Source: Flavobacterium hydrophilum
Lineage (GTDB): Bacteria > Bacteroidota > Bacteroidia > Flavobacteriales > Flavobacteriaceae
Length of the DNA stretch: 64,000 nucleotides
Direction: 5' to 3'
Assembly (NCBI RefSeq): GCF_003202405.1
Contig: NZ_QJHL01000001.1
Coordinates: 558,001 to 622,000 of the forward strand
Part shown: one piece after another, positions 34,848-42,515 of the stretch
Layout: each line of letters starts with the position of its first letter
Position numbering within the stretch: position 1 is the first letter of the stretch
The notes under the pieces: model-generated
The model's database searches: none
Told to the model about the DNA's origin: nothing
The model's input: only the letters and a program-made list of their open reading frames with translations
Made by a program: the position numbers and the translations under genes

Positions 34848-35972
34848 TCATAAATGTTTCCTGATTAAGGAATTTAAATCCGCGTCTAATGATTTTTGAT
34901 AACCATTGAAACCTTTTATAATATTTCCGTTTTTGTCAATCAGGTAAAACGTTGGGTAGTTGTCAACATTGTAGTTTTCGGTATTATGCGTACCAATATT
35001 TGTGAAAACAGGATATTTTATATTTCCCTTTTTGTTGTATTTTTCGACAGCTTCTTTATTGTCAAAAGGATTGATCGTTATAATGGTAAATTTTCTTTTT
35101 TGATATGTCGAGTATAGGTCATTCAACATACTTACAGATTCGACACTATGAGGGCAGCTATTAGATGTAAAATTTAGCAATACAACTTTTCCTTTTTGGT
35201 TTTTTAGTTGAAATATTTCTCCGTACATGTCTTCCAAATCAAGTTTCGGTGCTTTAATACCCTCTGCAAGAAGTGGTTTTTGTTCTTTAGGCTTTTCTAT
35301 TGTAAAATTAGATGGCACGACAAATGATGACAATTCGCTAAAATCTTCTTTATTTGTTTCATAATCATAAAAGTACATTTCAGAATATGTGTCTACAAAC
35401 ATATCCGTACCGTCTATGAAACCTTGTTGGTCACTTTTATAATAAATGGGCAGGTAACTTTCTTTGTCAATTAACATTTTGACAAACCTATATATTCTTT
35501 TGTTGTTTTTTATAGTGTCGATCTCTGTAATTTTTATATGAAAATATTTCTTACCATTTAGAATACTGTCATTATGAATTAGTATCGGAACATTTTTATA
35601 TAAGTCTTTTTTGAGGCTACTAATTATATAAGGGAGTGATTTATATTGAAGTGTAGAGGCCTCAATTCTGCTCTGTATCTGATAGGTATGATTATGCAAA
35701 TCCATCTTAATCAATTTGCTGCCATCATACACTTCTGAAATTTTAGTTCCTTCTATTCTAAAGAGTTCCTTATTATTTGAAATATCAATGTAGGTTTTTA
35801 ATGTGTCTGTATAGATATTATCGCTAAAGAGGTCTTTTTCTCTAAGCGTCATTTTGTAGCCAAGATTGCTTAAAGAATCAAATTTTGATATTGTTGTTGT
35901 TACTATTTGAGCAGATGATGCTGAATTTAATATTAAGGTAAATGCGATGGCTAATAATAATCTATATTTCAT
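34848..35972 (-). CDS. TlpA-like thioredoxin-fold protein with an unusual CPHS active site
   Basis: The start at 35972 gives a clean signal peptide ('MKYRLLLAIAFTLILNSASS'). The mature protein has an N-terminal domain of about 220 residues resembling the DUF4369-like/lipoprotein-type region of Bacteroidota TlpA proteins, then a thioredoxin fold: 'GKVVLLNFTSNSCPHSVESV', 'FTIITINPFDNKEAVEKYNK' and 'YPTFYLIDKNGNIIKGFNGY'. The usual CxxC is CPHS here, leaving one catalytic cysteine, so it may be a monothiol type or a redox-inactive receptor-like protein. It probably acts in the periplasm. Confidence 0.82.
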   Translation of the reverse strand: MKYRLLLAIAFTLILNSASSAQIVTTTISKFDSLSNLGYKMTLREKDLFSDNIYTDTLKTYIDISNNKELFRIEGTKISEVYDGSKLIKMDLHNHTYQIQSRIEASTLQYKSLPYIISSLKKDLYKNVPILIHNDSILNGKKYFHIKITEIDTIKNNKRIYRFVKMLIDKESYLPIYYKSDQQGFIDGTDMFVDTYSEMYFYDYETNKEDFSELSSFVVPSNFTIEKPKEQKPLLAEGIKAPKLDLEDMYGEIFQLKNQKGKVVLLNFTSNSCPHSVESVSMLNDLYSTYQKRKFTIITINPFDNKEAVEKYNKKGNIKYPVFTNIGTHNTENYNVDNYPTFYLIDKNGNIIKGFNGYQKSLDADLNSLIRKHL

Positions 35973-36058
35973 TTCATTTGAATTAGTAGGTTTTTGTAGT
36001 TTTAACAACATGACTACATCGGGTTGAGACTAAATTTTTAAGATTATTAGAGCATCTA

Positions 36059-36823
36059 TTAATTCCAAACCCCGTTCATTTCTGTAAGTATAATGGGTTT
36101 TCCATCAGTAATAATAATTGTATGTTCATGCTGTGCCATAAATCCCCCTTTGTTGCCCACCATTGTCCAGCCGTCATTAAGTTCGACCGAATATGATGAA
36201 GTTGTTGAAATGAAAGTTTCAATGGCAACGACAGAATTCTTTTTAAATCGTCGTTGGTCGTATCGGTTTTTATAGTTTAATAATTCATCAGGCTGCTCGT
36301 GTAAACTTCTTCCAATTCCGTGCCCGCCAAGATTTTTAATTACTTTGTAACCTCTCTTTTTAGCTTCATTTTCAATAAGAAATCCTATGTCTGAAATTTT
36401 TACACCGCCTTTAATATTATGAATTGCTTTATGCAGTATTTCTTTTGAAGCTTCAACTAATTTTTGATGTTGATGAATATCTTTACCCAGTACAAATGAA
36501 TTTCCATTGTCAGACCAAAAGCCATCAAGTTCTGCTGATACATCAATGTTTATTAAATCACCTTCTTTGAGTATTTTTTTATCAGAAGGAATTCCGTGGC
36601 AAAATTCGTTATTTACGCTTATGCAGGTGCATCCCGGAAATTTATAAGTCATAAAAGGTGCTGAATTTGCTCCTAAATTTTTTAAAATATTTCCTCCAAA
36701 GTCATCAAGCTCTTTGGTTGTCATGCCAGGTTTAGCATAATTTTTCATTTCTTTTAAAGTATAAGCAACAACATCGCTTACTTTTTTCATTCCAATGAAT
36801 TCTAATTCAGTTGTTATAGACAT
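36059..36823 (-). CDS. map: Methionine aminopeptidase, type I
   Basis: The 254-residue enzyme removes the initiator methionine from new proteins. The metal ligands are in the expected contexts: 'DLINIDVSAELDGFWSDNGN' (two aspartates), 'NLGGHGIGRSLHEQPDELLN' (histidine), 'VVAIETFISTTS' (glutamate) and 'AQHEHTIIITDGKPIILTEM' (glutamate). 'SVNNEFCHGIPSDKKIL' holds the conserved substrate-side histidine. The copy beside accessory genes may be an extra one, since Bacteroidota usually keep map in the ribosomal operon; that is inference. Confidence 0.94.
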   Translation of the reverse strand: MSITTELEFIGMKKVSDVVAYTLKEMKNYAKPGMTTKELDDFGGNILKNLGANSAPFMTYKFPGCTCISVNNEFCHGIPSDKKILKEGDLINIDVSAELDGFWSDNGNSFVLGKDIHQHQKLVEASKEILHKAIHNIKGGVKISDIGFLIENEAKKRGYKVIKNLGGHGIGRSLHEQPDELLNYKNRYDQRRFKKNSVVAIETFISTTSSYSVELNDGWTMVGNKGGFMAQHEHTIIITDGKPIILTEMNGVWN

Positions 36824-36866
36824 GGTATTTTATTTTTTTGTTCTTCTTAAAGTTTAATTTAAAATG

Positions 36867-37115
36867 TTATTTCCAAAATCTCACAACTTCTTTGGAGCTG
36901 GTTTAAACACTAAATCTATAAAATTTTTTGTAGACATTCTGTTATCCATAACAGGAAGTTGAATGTCGTTGTTAAATTTTCTTCTCCTACAACTTCAAAC
37001 CTGCCTTCGAATTTACTCTCTGAATAAATTATACAGGTCGATTTTGGAAGTATTTCAATATCTAAAGTCCATGGTTCTATCCAGACAAATTTTGTTTTTA
37101 CCAGAATTGTTTAGT
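36867..37115 (-). pseudogene. Decayed cassette gene at the distal end of the array
   Basis: On the minus strand one frame reads 'WIEPWTLDIEILPKSTCIIY' and 'SESKFEGRFEVVGEENL'. A second frame continues 'NNDIQLPVMDNRMSTKNFID' and 'LVFKPAP'. A third ends 'KEVVRFWK' at 36867. The pieces join into one small acidic protein with at least two frameshifts and no start codon. Its ending recalls 'KKDAEKLWK' in the next gene (37284). It lies beyond the half-site at 37199 and looks like an eroded terminal cassette. The function of the intact protein is unknown. Confidence 0.55.
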
Positions 37116-37198
37116 ATTTCATATTGGTAATGGTATGTTTTTTTACTGTTTGTTATTGGTTATTTTTGTATGAATAATAATCAAACGCATTGTTTGAA

Positions 37199-37275
37199 TT
37201 GCTAAAGCATCCCAAATACAAACCAACTTTCCATTAAGTTAATTGCCCAAATCCGTTGTAGTGGCTGTTATGTGC
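37199..37275. repeat. Cassette site A, half-site
   Basis: Only the half nearest the gene is clear: CATCCCAAATACAAACCAAC through CCCAAATCCGTTGTAGTGGC and GTTATGTGC at 37267-37275. The left arm that other sites carry (CACTACAGCGGGTTTGGG) is missing or unrecognisable; the sequence before it reads TTTGAATTGCTAAAG. GTTATGTGC is the exact reverse complement of GCACATAAC at the other end of the same cassette (37836-37844). Confidence 0.7.
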
Positions 37276-37283
37276 TGGTTTTT

Positions 37284-37784
37284 TTACTTCCACAACTTTT
37301 CCGCATCTTTTTTTGTCAATGCTTCTATTAAATTTTTTGAGAATTCAATTCTTACGAGTGGAAATTGAATTTGATTTTCACCCGTCAAAATCAATTGTTT
37401 ATTTAAAACTTGGCTAATTTCATTCATAAAGCTCAAAACCTTTTCGTAATCTTCGACAGAGCTTATTTCTTCAGGTTCAATATCGAATTCAATTTCATTA
37501 ATTGTAAAAAAATGAGTATTTATAATTATGTCATCAATAATTATTGCAACAGTTTTTAATTCCAATTTTCCGGTAACGTCGGTCAATAATTGAATTAAAT
37601 AATTTTTATCAATTTTATTTATAATTTGATTATCATCTGATGGTCCATATTTTACAATATGATTTGCATTTAAATGATCTATTAGAATTTTCCAATCTTC
37701 AATATCTACATTTTCTACATAAATATCTCTTAAGGTTCCGTCAGGTTCAAAAATCCATTTTATTTCTTCCCAATTATTTGTCAT
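37284..37784 (-). CDS. Hypothetical cassette protein
   Basis: This is a 166-residue acidic protein ('WKILIDHLNANHIVKYGPSD', 'TVAIIIDDIIINTHFFTINE', 'KLWK' end). I recognise no family. It has no signal peptide or membrane segment and looks like one compact alpha/beta domain, the size range of bacterial immunity or SUKH-like proteins. It is the last intact cassette of the array, bounded by GCACATAAC at 37836 and GTTATGTGC at 37267. Confidence 0.65.
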   Translation of the reverse strand: MTNNWEEIKWIFEPDGTLRDIYVENVDIEDWKILIDHLNANHIVKYGPSDDNQIINKIDKNYLIQLLTDVTGKLELKTVAIIIDDIIINTHFFTINEIEFDIEPEEISSVEDYEKVLSFMNEISQVLNKQLILTGENQIQFPLVRIEFSKNLIEALTKKDAEKLWK

Positions 37785-37840
37785 CTTGATTTGGATTTTC
37801 GGAGTTCTTTTAACCGCAAATTTTCTGATAAACTAGCACA

Positions 37841-37972
37841 TAACGTTCCGGGGGCTTTGCGATGGTGGGGCAATCGAAGCACAAATTTTCAATTTTGTAC
37901 AAAATTTGAACCGAAGAACTGCCGTTGAATTTTGCAGTTTCGCCCCACTATTGCAAAACCCGTGTAACCTGC
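37841..37972. repeat. Cassette site B, a different arm family
   Basis: The site starts AACGTTCCGG and ends GTGTAACCTGC. Its arms GGGCTTTGCGATGGTGGGGC and GCCCCACTATTGCAAAACCC pair over 20 positions on the plus strand with one mismatch and two G-T pairs. The middle contains a second palindrome (CAAATTTTCAATTTTGTA...ACAAAATTTG). It plays the same role as the other sites but shares only the end trinucleotides, not the body. 37973-38090 holds no gene. Confidence 0.65.
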
Positions 37973-38091
37973 AGTCTTTTATCGTTCACGTCTAACATCA
38001 CTCACTTTTTCTGTGTATCCAACAATTACTCATCGAATATTTTCGCATACTATTGTTAGACAAAGCTAAATTACAAAAATATCCTTTGTGT

Positions 38092-38126
38092 AAAAAAAAA
38101 GCAGGTTTTTTGAACCTGCTTTTTTA
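38092..38126 (-). terminator. Intrinsic terminator after the AhpD-like cassette gene
   Basis: AAGCAGGTT and AACCTGCTT form a perfect stem with T-runs on both sides. It begins eight bases after the stop of the gene at 38135. It is the only clear conventional terminator inside the array. Confidence 0.75.
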
Positions 38127-38134
38127 TAATAGTC

Positions 38135-38587
38135 CTATGCAAGACTTTGTCCTATAGGTAAGTGGGTGCTTAATACGACCCTGTTCCAGAGGTTGATGGT
38201 AATTATGGCAGTTATAATGTCTGCAAGTTGAGTCTCGCTAAAAAACTGTAACGCGGTTGAATAGGTCTCATCTGACAATCCATTTTGATGGATTAATGTT
38301 ATCTCTTCCGTTATCGCCAACACTACTTTTTCTTCTTCCGTAAAAATATCTTCAGCCTCTCTCCAAGCATTCAGTAAAAAAATGCGCTGATTTGTTTCTC
38401 CACTTTTAATTGCGTCTTGAGTGTGAATGTTAATACAATAGGCACAACCATTAATTTGTGAAGCACGGATTTTTATAAGTTCCTTGGATGTTTTAGATAT
38501 AGAAGCCTTTGAAAGATACATTTCTAAACCAACCATCGCTTTTAGTGCACTTGGTGCAACTTCCTTAAAGTTAAATCGTTTTTGCAT
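38135..38587 (-). CDS. Carboxymuconolactone decarboxylase/AhpD-like protein
   Basis: The 150-residue all-helical protein has the redox pair Cys48 and Cys51 in 'NGCAYCINIHTQDAIKSGET'. It also shows 'FTEEEKVVLAITEEITLIHQ', 'LADIITAIITINLWNRVVLS' and a normal family length. AhpD-like proteins reduce peroxides through the cysteine pair or act on gamma-carboxymuconolactone. Here a Crp/Fnr-type regulator gene precedes it by 68 bases on the same strand within one cassette, suggesting a peroxide or oxidative-stress module. A frameshifted paralogue with an AraC regulator is at 30821. Confidence 0.92.
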   Translation of the reverse strand: MQKRFNFKEVAPSALKAMVGLEMYLSKASISKTSKELIKIRASQINGCAYCINIHTQDAIKSGETNQRIFLLNAWREAEDIFTEEEKVVLAITEEITLIHQNGLSDETYSTALQFFSETQLADIITAIITINLWNRVVLSTHLPIGQSLA

Positions 38588-38655
38588 TATATAATTCTTT
38601 TAAAATTGTTTAATGCAAAATTGTAGAATAAGGAAATAAAAAAACTTAAACTGGT

Positions 38656-39231
38656 TTAAGAAAGAAGCCTCTTTCGGATTTCACTTAAATACTCGGGAGT
38701 GAAACCTAGATAAGAAGCGATTAAATATTGGGGAACACGTTGCACAAATTCGGGATGATTTCTAACGGCTTGGAAATAAAATTCTTCTTTTGAAAACGAA
38801 AAAAGAAATTTAATGCGCTTTTGAGCCGCTGCATAAGCCCGCTGGTAAACAAAACGGAAATAGCGTTCCATCACAGGAAATTCTTTTAATAATTTTTCCT
38901 GTTTATCTGGAGTAATATACAATATCGTAGATTTTTCTACAGCCTGAATATAAAATTCCGTAGGAACTTCGTTTTCGTAGGCAAAGTTATCTGTAAGCCA
39001 CCAAGTTTCAATGGCAAATTCAGTGGTTTGTTCAGTGCCTTTTTCGTTGATGTAAAACTTTCGTAACAAACCGCTCAAAACAAAATAATGATGCCTGCAA
39101 ATTTGCCCCTCCTCTAATAGGTTTTCTTTTTTGGCGACCTCTTTCGTGTCAAAGAATTTTTTGATTTCTTCAAATTCATCGTCAGAAACTTTTGCGAATT
39201 TAGTTATATGTTTTTTGAAAATTTCGGACAT
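38656..39231 (-). CDS. Crp/Fnr family transcriptional regulator
   Basis: The 191-residue protein has a cyclic-nucleotide-type beta-roll ('NLLEEGQICRHHYFVLSGLL', 'TEFYIQAVEKSTILYITPDK') and a short C-terminal helix-turn-helix ('QYLIASYLGFTPEYLSEIRK'). No iron-sulphur cysteine set is present. In Bacteroidota this type often controls an adjacent gene, here the AhpD-like gene in the same cassette. The ligand is not known. It carries the 5' end of its cassette (GTTACCAGC) 31 bases before the start. Confidence 0.9.
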   Translation of the reverse strand: MSEIFKKHITKFAKVSDDEFEEIKKFFDTKEVAKKENLLEEGQICRHHYFVLSGLLRKFYINEKGTEQTTEFAIETWWLTDNFAYENEVPTEFYIQAVEKSTILYITPDKQEKLLKEFPVMERYFRFVYQRAYAAAQKRIKFLFSFSKEEFYFQAVRNHPEFVQRVPQYLIASYLGFTPEYLSEIRKRLLS

Positions 39232-39261
39232 CTTTAATTTACACGATTTGGGTTTAAGATT

Positions 39262-39397
39262 GCTGGTAACGTTCTGGCACTACAGCGGGTTTGGGACTAA
39301 ATTAAGCCCATTCTTCGGATTTGCCAAATCATCCAAATACAAAACCATTTTTCCATTAAGCCTATTGCCCAAATCCGTTGTAGTGGCTGTTATATGC
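39262..39397. repeat. Cassette site C (main family)
   Basis: The arms CACTACAGCGGGTTTGGG (39279-39296) and CCCAAATCCGTTGTAGTG (39368-39385) pair over 18 positions on the plus strand with two G-T pairs. Ends are GCTGGTAAC (left) and GTTATATGC (right). The middle has a small palindrome ATTTGCCAAAT and is nearly identical in sites D-F. Confidence 0.8.
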
Positions 39398-39403
39398 TGT
39401 GCT

Positions 39404-40168
39404 TTAGAAGTCCTTTTCACATGGACAATCTTCAACATAGTTTGCTTCATAAAAATTCATAAATTTAGCAACAGCAGAAAAGGTCTCGTCGTATTTGAAA
39501 TTTAATATTTGTTTAAATAATTCAATTTGTAATTCTCCTGAATTATCAGATTTTGTATGTACAATTTTGTCTCTTAATTCTTTTAGTTTTGATATATGCT
39601 CATTTGTAGGAGTTGATTTTTGGAAGAAATTTTTGCCATGTAATTGAGGTAATACTTTTTTTAATTTGTCCCAAAATTGAATATGTTCTTGAATTTGAGT
39701 TTTATTGTATATCTCGGTTCTATTGTTTTTTACTTCAACATAATTTTTGTTTTCAGGTAATAAATGATTTATAAAACATTCAATTGAAGTAAATAGATTA
39801 ATAATACAAGAACTTGAATATCCATAAAATCTATAAAGAATTTCACCATTTAATTCACTAAAGTTATTTATGTCTCTCAAATTTGAAAGCATTTCTTTTT
39901 TGCTTTCTTTTCTGTCAATATTTAATTTATACGAAAAATCAAAATAAACCAATGTGAAATCAGGTAATGGAATTGTAACATGTTTTCCATTATCATTGTA
40001 AATAAAAGCAAATAGAAGATCATTGTCTGTAGTCTCAATGATTACATTATGTGTTTTGCTTAATTTTTTTAATTCCTGGCTATCAAAATCTTTCTTTAAA
40101 CCAAATTTCTGTTTGTCATAAGTTTTAAGTTTTTCCTCAAACAAATATTTTTTTTTAATATGTTTCAT
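39404..40168 (-). CDS. Cassette protein with a HEPN-like C-terminal motif
   Basis: The 254-residue protein has no signal peptide. Its C-terminal half is helical and holds 'LKELRDKIVHTKSDNSG' with Arg199 and His204, the R-x4-H spacing of HEPN RNase-like domains; an earlier 'GYSSSCIINLFTSIECFINH' helix fits the usual companion helix. HEPN proteins are common in phage defence and toxin-antitoxin systems. This match rests on a short motif, so an RNase role is only possible. The gene occupies one cassette by itself. Confidence 0.55.
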   Translation of the reverse strand: MKHIKKKYLFEEKLKTYDKQKFGLKKDFDSQELKKLSKTHNVIIETTDNDLLFAFIYNDNGKHVTIPLPDFTLVYFDFSYKLNIDRKESKKEMLSNLRDINNFSELNGEILYRFYGYSSSCIINLFTSIECFINHLLPENKNYVEVKNNRTEIYNKTQIQEHIQFWDKLKKVLPQLHGKNFFQKSTPTNEHISKLKELRDKIVHTKSDNSGELQIELFKQILNFKYDETFSAVAKFMNFYEANYVEDCPCEKDF

Positions 40169-40200
40169 TTCAAGGTTTTAAGATGAAGATTGGTTGCATA

Positions 40201-40338
40201 GCCTATAACGTCTTGGCACTACAGCGGGTTTGGGATTAAATTATGCCCTATTTTCGGATTTGCCAAATCATCCCAAATACAAGACCATTTTTCCATTAAG
40301 CCAAATGCCCAAATCCGTTGTAGTGGCTGTTAGTAGCG
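40201..40338. repeat. Cassette site D (main family)
   Basis: The left end GCCTATAAC belongs to the neighbouring cassette (39404) and the right end GTTAGTAGCG to the cassette with the gene at 40341. The arms are the same as in site C. GTTAGTAGCG at 40329-40338 is exactly complementary to CGCTACTAAC at 40964-40973. Confidence 0.8.
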
Positions 40339-40340
40339 GT

Positions 40341-40931
40341 TTATTTATTTATCATTTGTTTATATTCCTCAATTTTTTTCGGCAAAGATTTTTTATTTCT
40401 TAAAGGATTGTATAGTGCTGAATTATCAAGCATTAAAACTAAATTTATTTTTTCAGATTGATTTAATTCTGCGATATTTTTATTGAAGAAATATTTTGAA
40501 GCTTCTTCAACTCCTGTACTTTCAGCTGAAAAATCATATGAAGAAAACAAAAAAGTCAAACAATCTTCTTGAGTAAATATTTTCTCTATTTTGTTTGTGT
40601 AGATTATTTCGTTTATTCCATTTCTTATTTGTGAACTGTTTTTTACGTACAGCGTTGGATAGCCAAAATTTCGGATTACTGACAAACAAGGACAATCTTT
40701 TTTGCTTTTTATAAATCGATTATTAACATTTTCAATATTATGCGTTTTTTTATATATTGAAATCAAATCAGCATATTTTTTCGATTTAGATTTTTCTATC
40801 GATTTTTTGATTTCTATAAAACGTTCATTATTAAACATATTATTGTAATCGCTTATCAAAAAAAAGTAAATTCCAAAAAGAACAATTAACGAACTAATAA
40901 AAATCTTAAGAATTAATTTAATTGATTTCAT
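40341..40931 (-). CDS. Membrane-anchored protein resembling the C-terminal part of GT51 transglycosylases
   Basis: The 196-residue protein has one N-terminal membrane helix ('ILKIFISSLIVLFGIYFFLI'). Its last 60 residues, 'STGVEEASKYFFNKNIAELN' then 'SALYNPLRNKK', match the GT51 stretch that normally reads G-x-E-x-A-x-x-Y-F-G-K and Y-N-P-x-x-N-P. The catalytic E-D-x-x-F motif of GT51 is not seen in the N-terminal part. It may bind peptidoglycan or lipid II rather than polymerise it. A standalone cassette of this kind is unusual. Confidence 0.6.
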   Translation of the reverse strand: MKSIKLILKIFISSLIVLFGIYFFLISDYNNMFNNERFIEIKKSIEKSKSKKYADLISIYKKTHNIENVNNRFIKSKKDCPCLSVIRNFGYPTLYVKNSSQIRNGINEIIYTNKIEKIFTQEDCLTFLFSSYDFSAESTGVEEASKYFFNKNIAELNQSEKINLVLMLDNSALYNPLRNKKSLPKKIEEYKQMINK

Positions 40932-40963
40932 AGTTGTTATTTTCTGATATTTTTAGGTTAAAT

Positions 40964-41102
40964 CGCTACTAACGTTCTGGCACTACAGCGGGTTTGGGAC
41001 TAAATTAAGCCCTATTTTCGGATTTGCCAAATCATTCCAAATACAAGACCATTTTTCCATTAAGCCCAATGCCCAAATCCGTTGTAGTGGCTGTTATGGG
41101 CA
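40964..41102. repeat. Cassette site E (main family)
   Basis: The left end is CGCTACTAAC (40964-40973), the right end GTTATGGGCA (41093-41102). The body is nearly identical to sites C and D, with the same 18-bp arms. The right end is exactly complementary to TGCCCATAAC at 41870-41879, the other end of the caspase-like cassette. Confidence 0.8.
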
Positions 41103-41104
41103 GT

Positions 41105-41836
41105 TCAAAATTTGCTAACTGCAATTGGGAAATTCGTTTTTCCACTTGATTCGGGCCATTGAAGCAAACCAAATTTTTGTTGTACCGCTACAACCGTACT
41201 CTGTAATGTGAGTCGCATTAATTCGTCTATCGGTAATATTGCACAATGTCGCGATGAATCAAGATGCCAATTTATTGCGTGTTGCAAAAACATTTTTGAA
41301 AACATAAAACTATATGCTTCTTCACCAATTCTGCAAGCATAGCAAATCATTATTCCTTCCGCACATCTTTTTATATGGCTATCATAAATCTCACGGGACT
41401 GTTCCAATTCTAAAGCATTTCTTAGAATTCCACCTTTTTCAAATGCTGGAATTTTATCCGACAAATCTACGAATGGTATAAATTGTGCAAGAACTCTACA
41501 GCTTTCAAGAATTATGATTTGTTTTTCGGTATTAAGTGTAAATTGCCCAGGTTTAATTATTTCTTCAGCATTTAATTGAAAAAGTTGATTGTTTTGTTGA
41601 TTCGCTCCGTGACCGATATAAACGATAATTCCGTAGTCAAGCTTTTCATTATATATGTTTTCTTTAAGATAACTATAACTAGGTTCTGAGAGATAAACAA
41701 CCTCGTCTAAAGTGTAAGCTCCTCCTGCACATAATTTAAAAAAATCAATGTATGAATTTGCAAAATTTTCGTCAAGAATTCTTTCCTCTGTGGATTTAGA
41801 AAAACCTTTTATAATGAATACTTTTCTCTTAATCAT
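41105..41836 (-). CDS. Caspase-like (C14/metacaspase fold) cassette protein
   Basis: The 243-residue protein shows the caspase dyad in the right order: 'DYGIIVYIGHGANQ' with His76 and 'KQIIILESCRVLA' with Cys113, each after a hydrophobic strand. The N-terminus 'MIKRKVFIIKGFSKSTEERI' fits the first strand of the fold. Later parts ('AEGIMICYACRIGEEAYSFM') are unusual and may hold the substrate side. Bacterial caspase-like proteases act in defence and cell-death pathways, usually with a sensor partner; none is in this cassette. Function is inferred from fold motifs. Confidence 0.75.
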   Translation of the reverse strand: MIKRKVFIIKGFSKSTEERILDENFANSYIDFFKLCAGGAYTLDEVVYLSEPSYSYLKENIYNEKLDYGIIVYIGHGANQQNNQLFQLNAEEIIKPGQFTLNTEKQIIILESCRVLAQFIPFVDLSDKIPAFEKGGILRNALELEQSREIYDSHIKRCAEGIMICYACRIGEEAYSFMFSKMFLQHAINWHLDSSRHCAILPIDELMRLTLQSTVVAVQQKFGLLQWPESSGKTNFPIAVSKF

Positions 41837-41869
41837 TTTAGTGAATTTAGCAGTAAGGTTCTTCTGAAT

Positions 41870-42008
41870 TGCCCATAACGTTCTGGCACTACAGCGGGTT
41901 TGGGATTAAATTAAGACCATTTTTCGGATTTGCCAAATCATCCCAAATACAAGACCATCTTTCCATTAAGCCAAATGCCCAAATCCGTTGTAGTGGCTGT
42001 TATGAGCA
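41870..42008. repeat. Cassette site F (main family)
   Basis: Left end TGCCCATAAC, right end GTTATGAGCA (41999-42008). The arms and middle are as in sites C-E. The right end is exactly complementary to TGCTCATAAC at 42516-42525. Confidence 0.8.
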
Positions 42009-42012
42009 GTTT

Positions 42013-42483
42013 CTATTCTTTCAACGTATTCTCTAATTCCACAAACTTTAAGTTTTCTCCAAACACTAAGTCAAACTTCGGAATTATGTTTTCAAACTTT
42101 TTTAGTTCTGTTTGGTTTTCTATTGTCAAAGGCTCTTTTGGTTGGTAAATAATGTCGTATCGTTCTAATTTATTTGTTCTGTGCACATCTTGATTGTCAT
42201 AAGCATAAAAACCTAATTCCGCATAGTTTCTCCAGTCATCATAGTTACCATCATTGTCTACTTTTTGTATTGGCGTTCCTATTTTCGGCAACGTTTCTAT
42301 AAACTTATCCAATTTTAAGAAATCTTCGAAAGATTTGGTTACAATCTTTGGTTTAAATCCTCTATTGAATGTGCTAAAAATTGCAAGTTGTCCAATTCTA
42401 TCAATTGCGACATAATCAAACTCAATATCATAACTTCCATTAACGATGTGTTCCCATTCCGTGATTTCTCGGTTAAATAACAT
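42013..42483 (-). CDS. Hypothetical cassette protein
   Basis: The 156-residue protein starts 'MLFNREITEWEHIVNGSYDI' and contains 'FDYVAIDRIGQLAIFSTFNR', 'WRNYAELGFYAYDNQDVHRT' and 'RYDIIYQPKEPLTIENQTEL'. It is tyrosine- and acid-rich, one compact domain, with no signal peptide. The composition and size recall immunity-type proteins, but I recognise no family. It fills its own cassette. Confidence 0.65.
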   Translation of the reverse strand: MLFNREITEWEHIVNGSYDIEFDYVAIDRIGQLAIFSTFNRGFKPKIVTKSFEDFLKLDKFIETLPKIGTPIQKVDNDGNYDDWRNYAELGFYAYDNQDVHRTNKLERYDIIYQPKEPLTIENQTELKKFENIIPKFDLVFGENLKFVELENTLKE

Positions 42484-42515
42484 TCGTTCTATTTTAGATT
42501 AAAGTTCTGTGAAAT

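Noticed and set aside
36093..36275. 60-residue plus-strand frame inside map
   Set aside because: Shadow of the map gene; the protein shows no family features.
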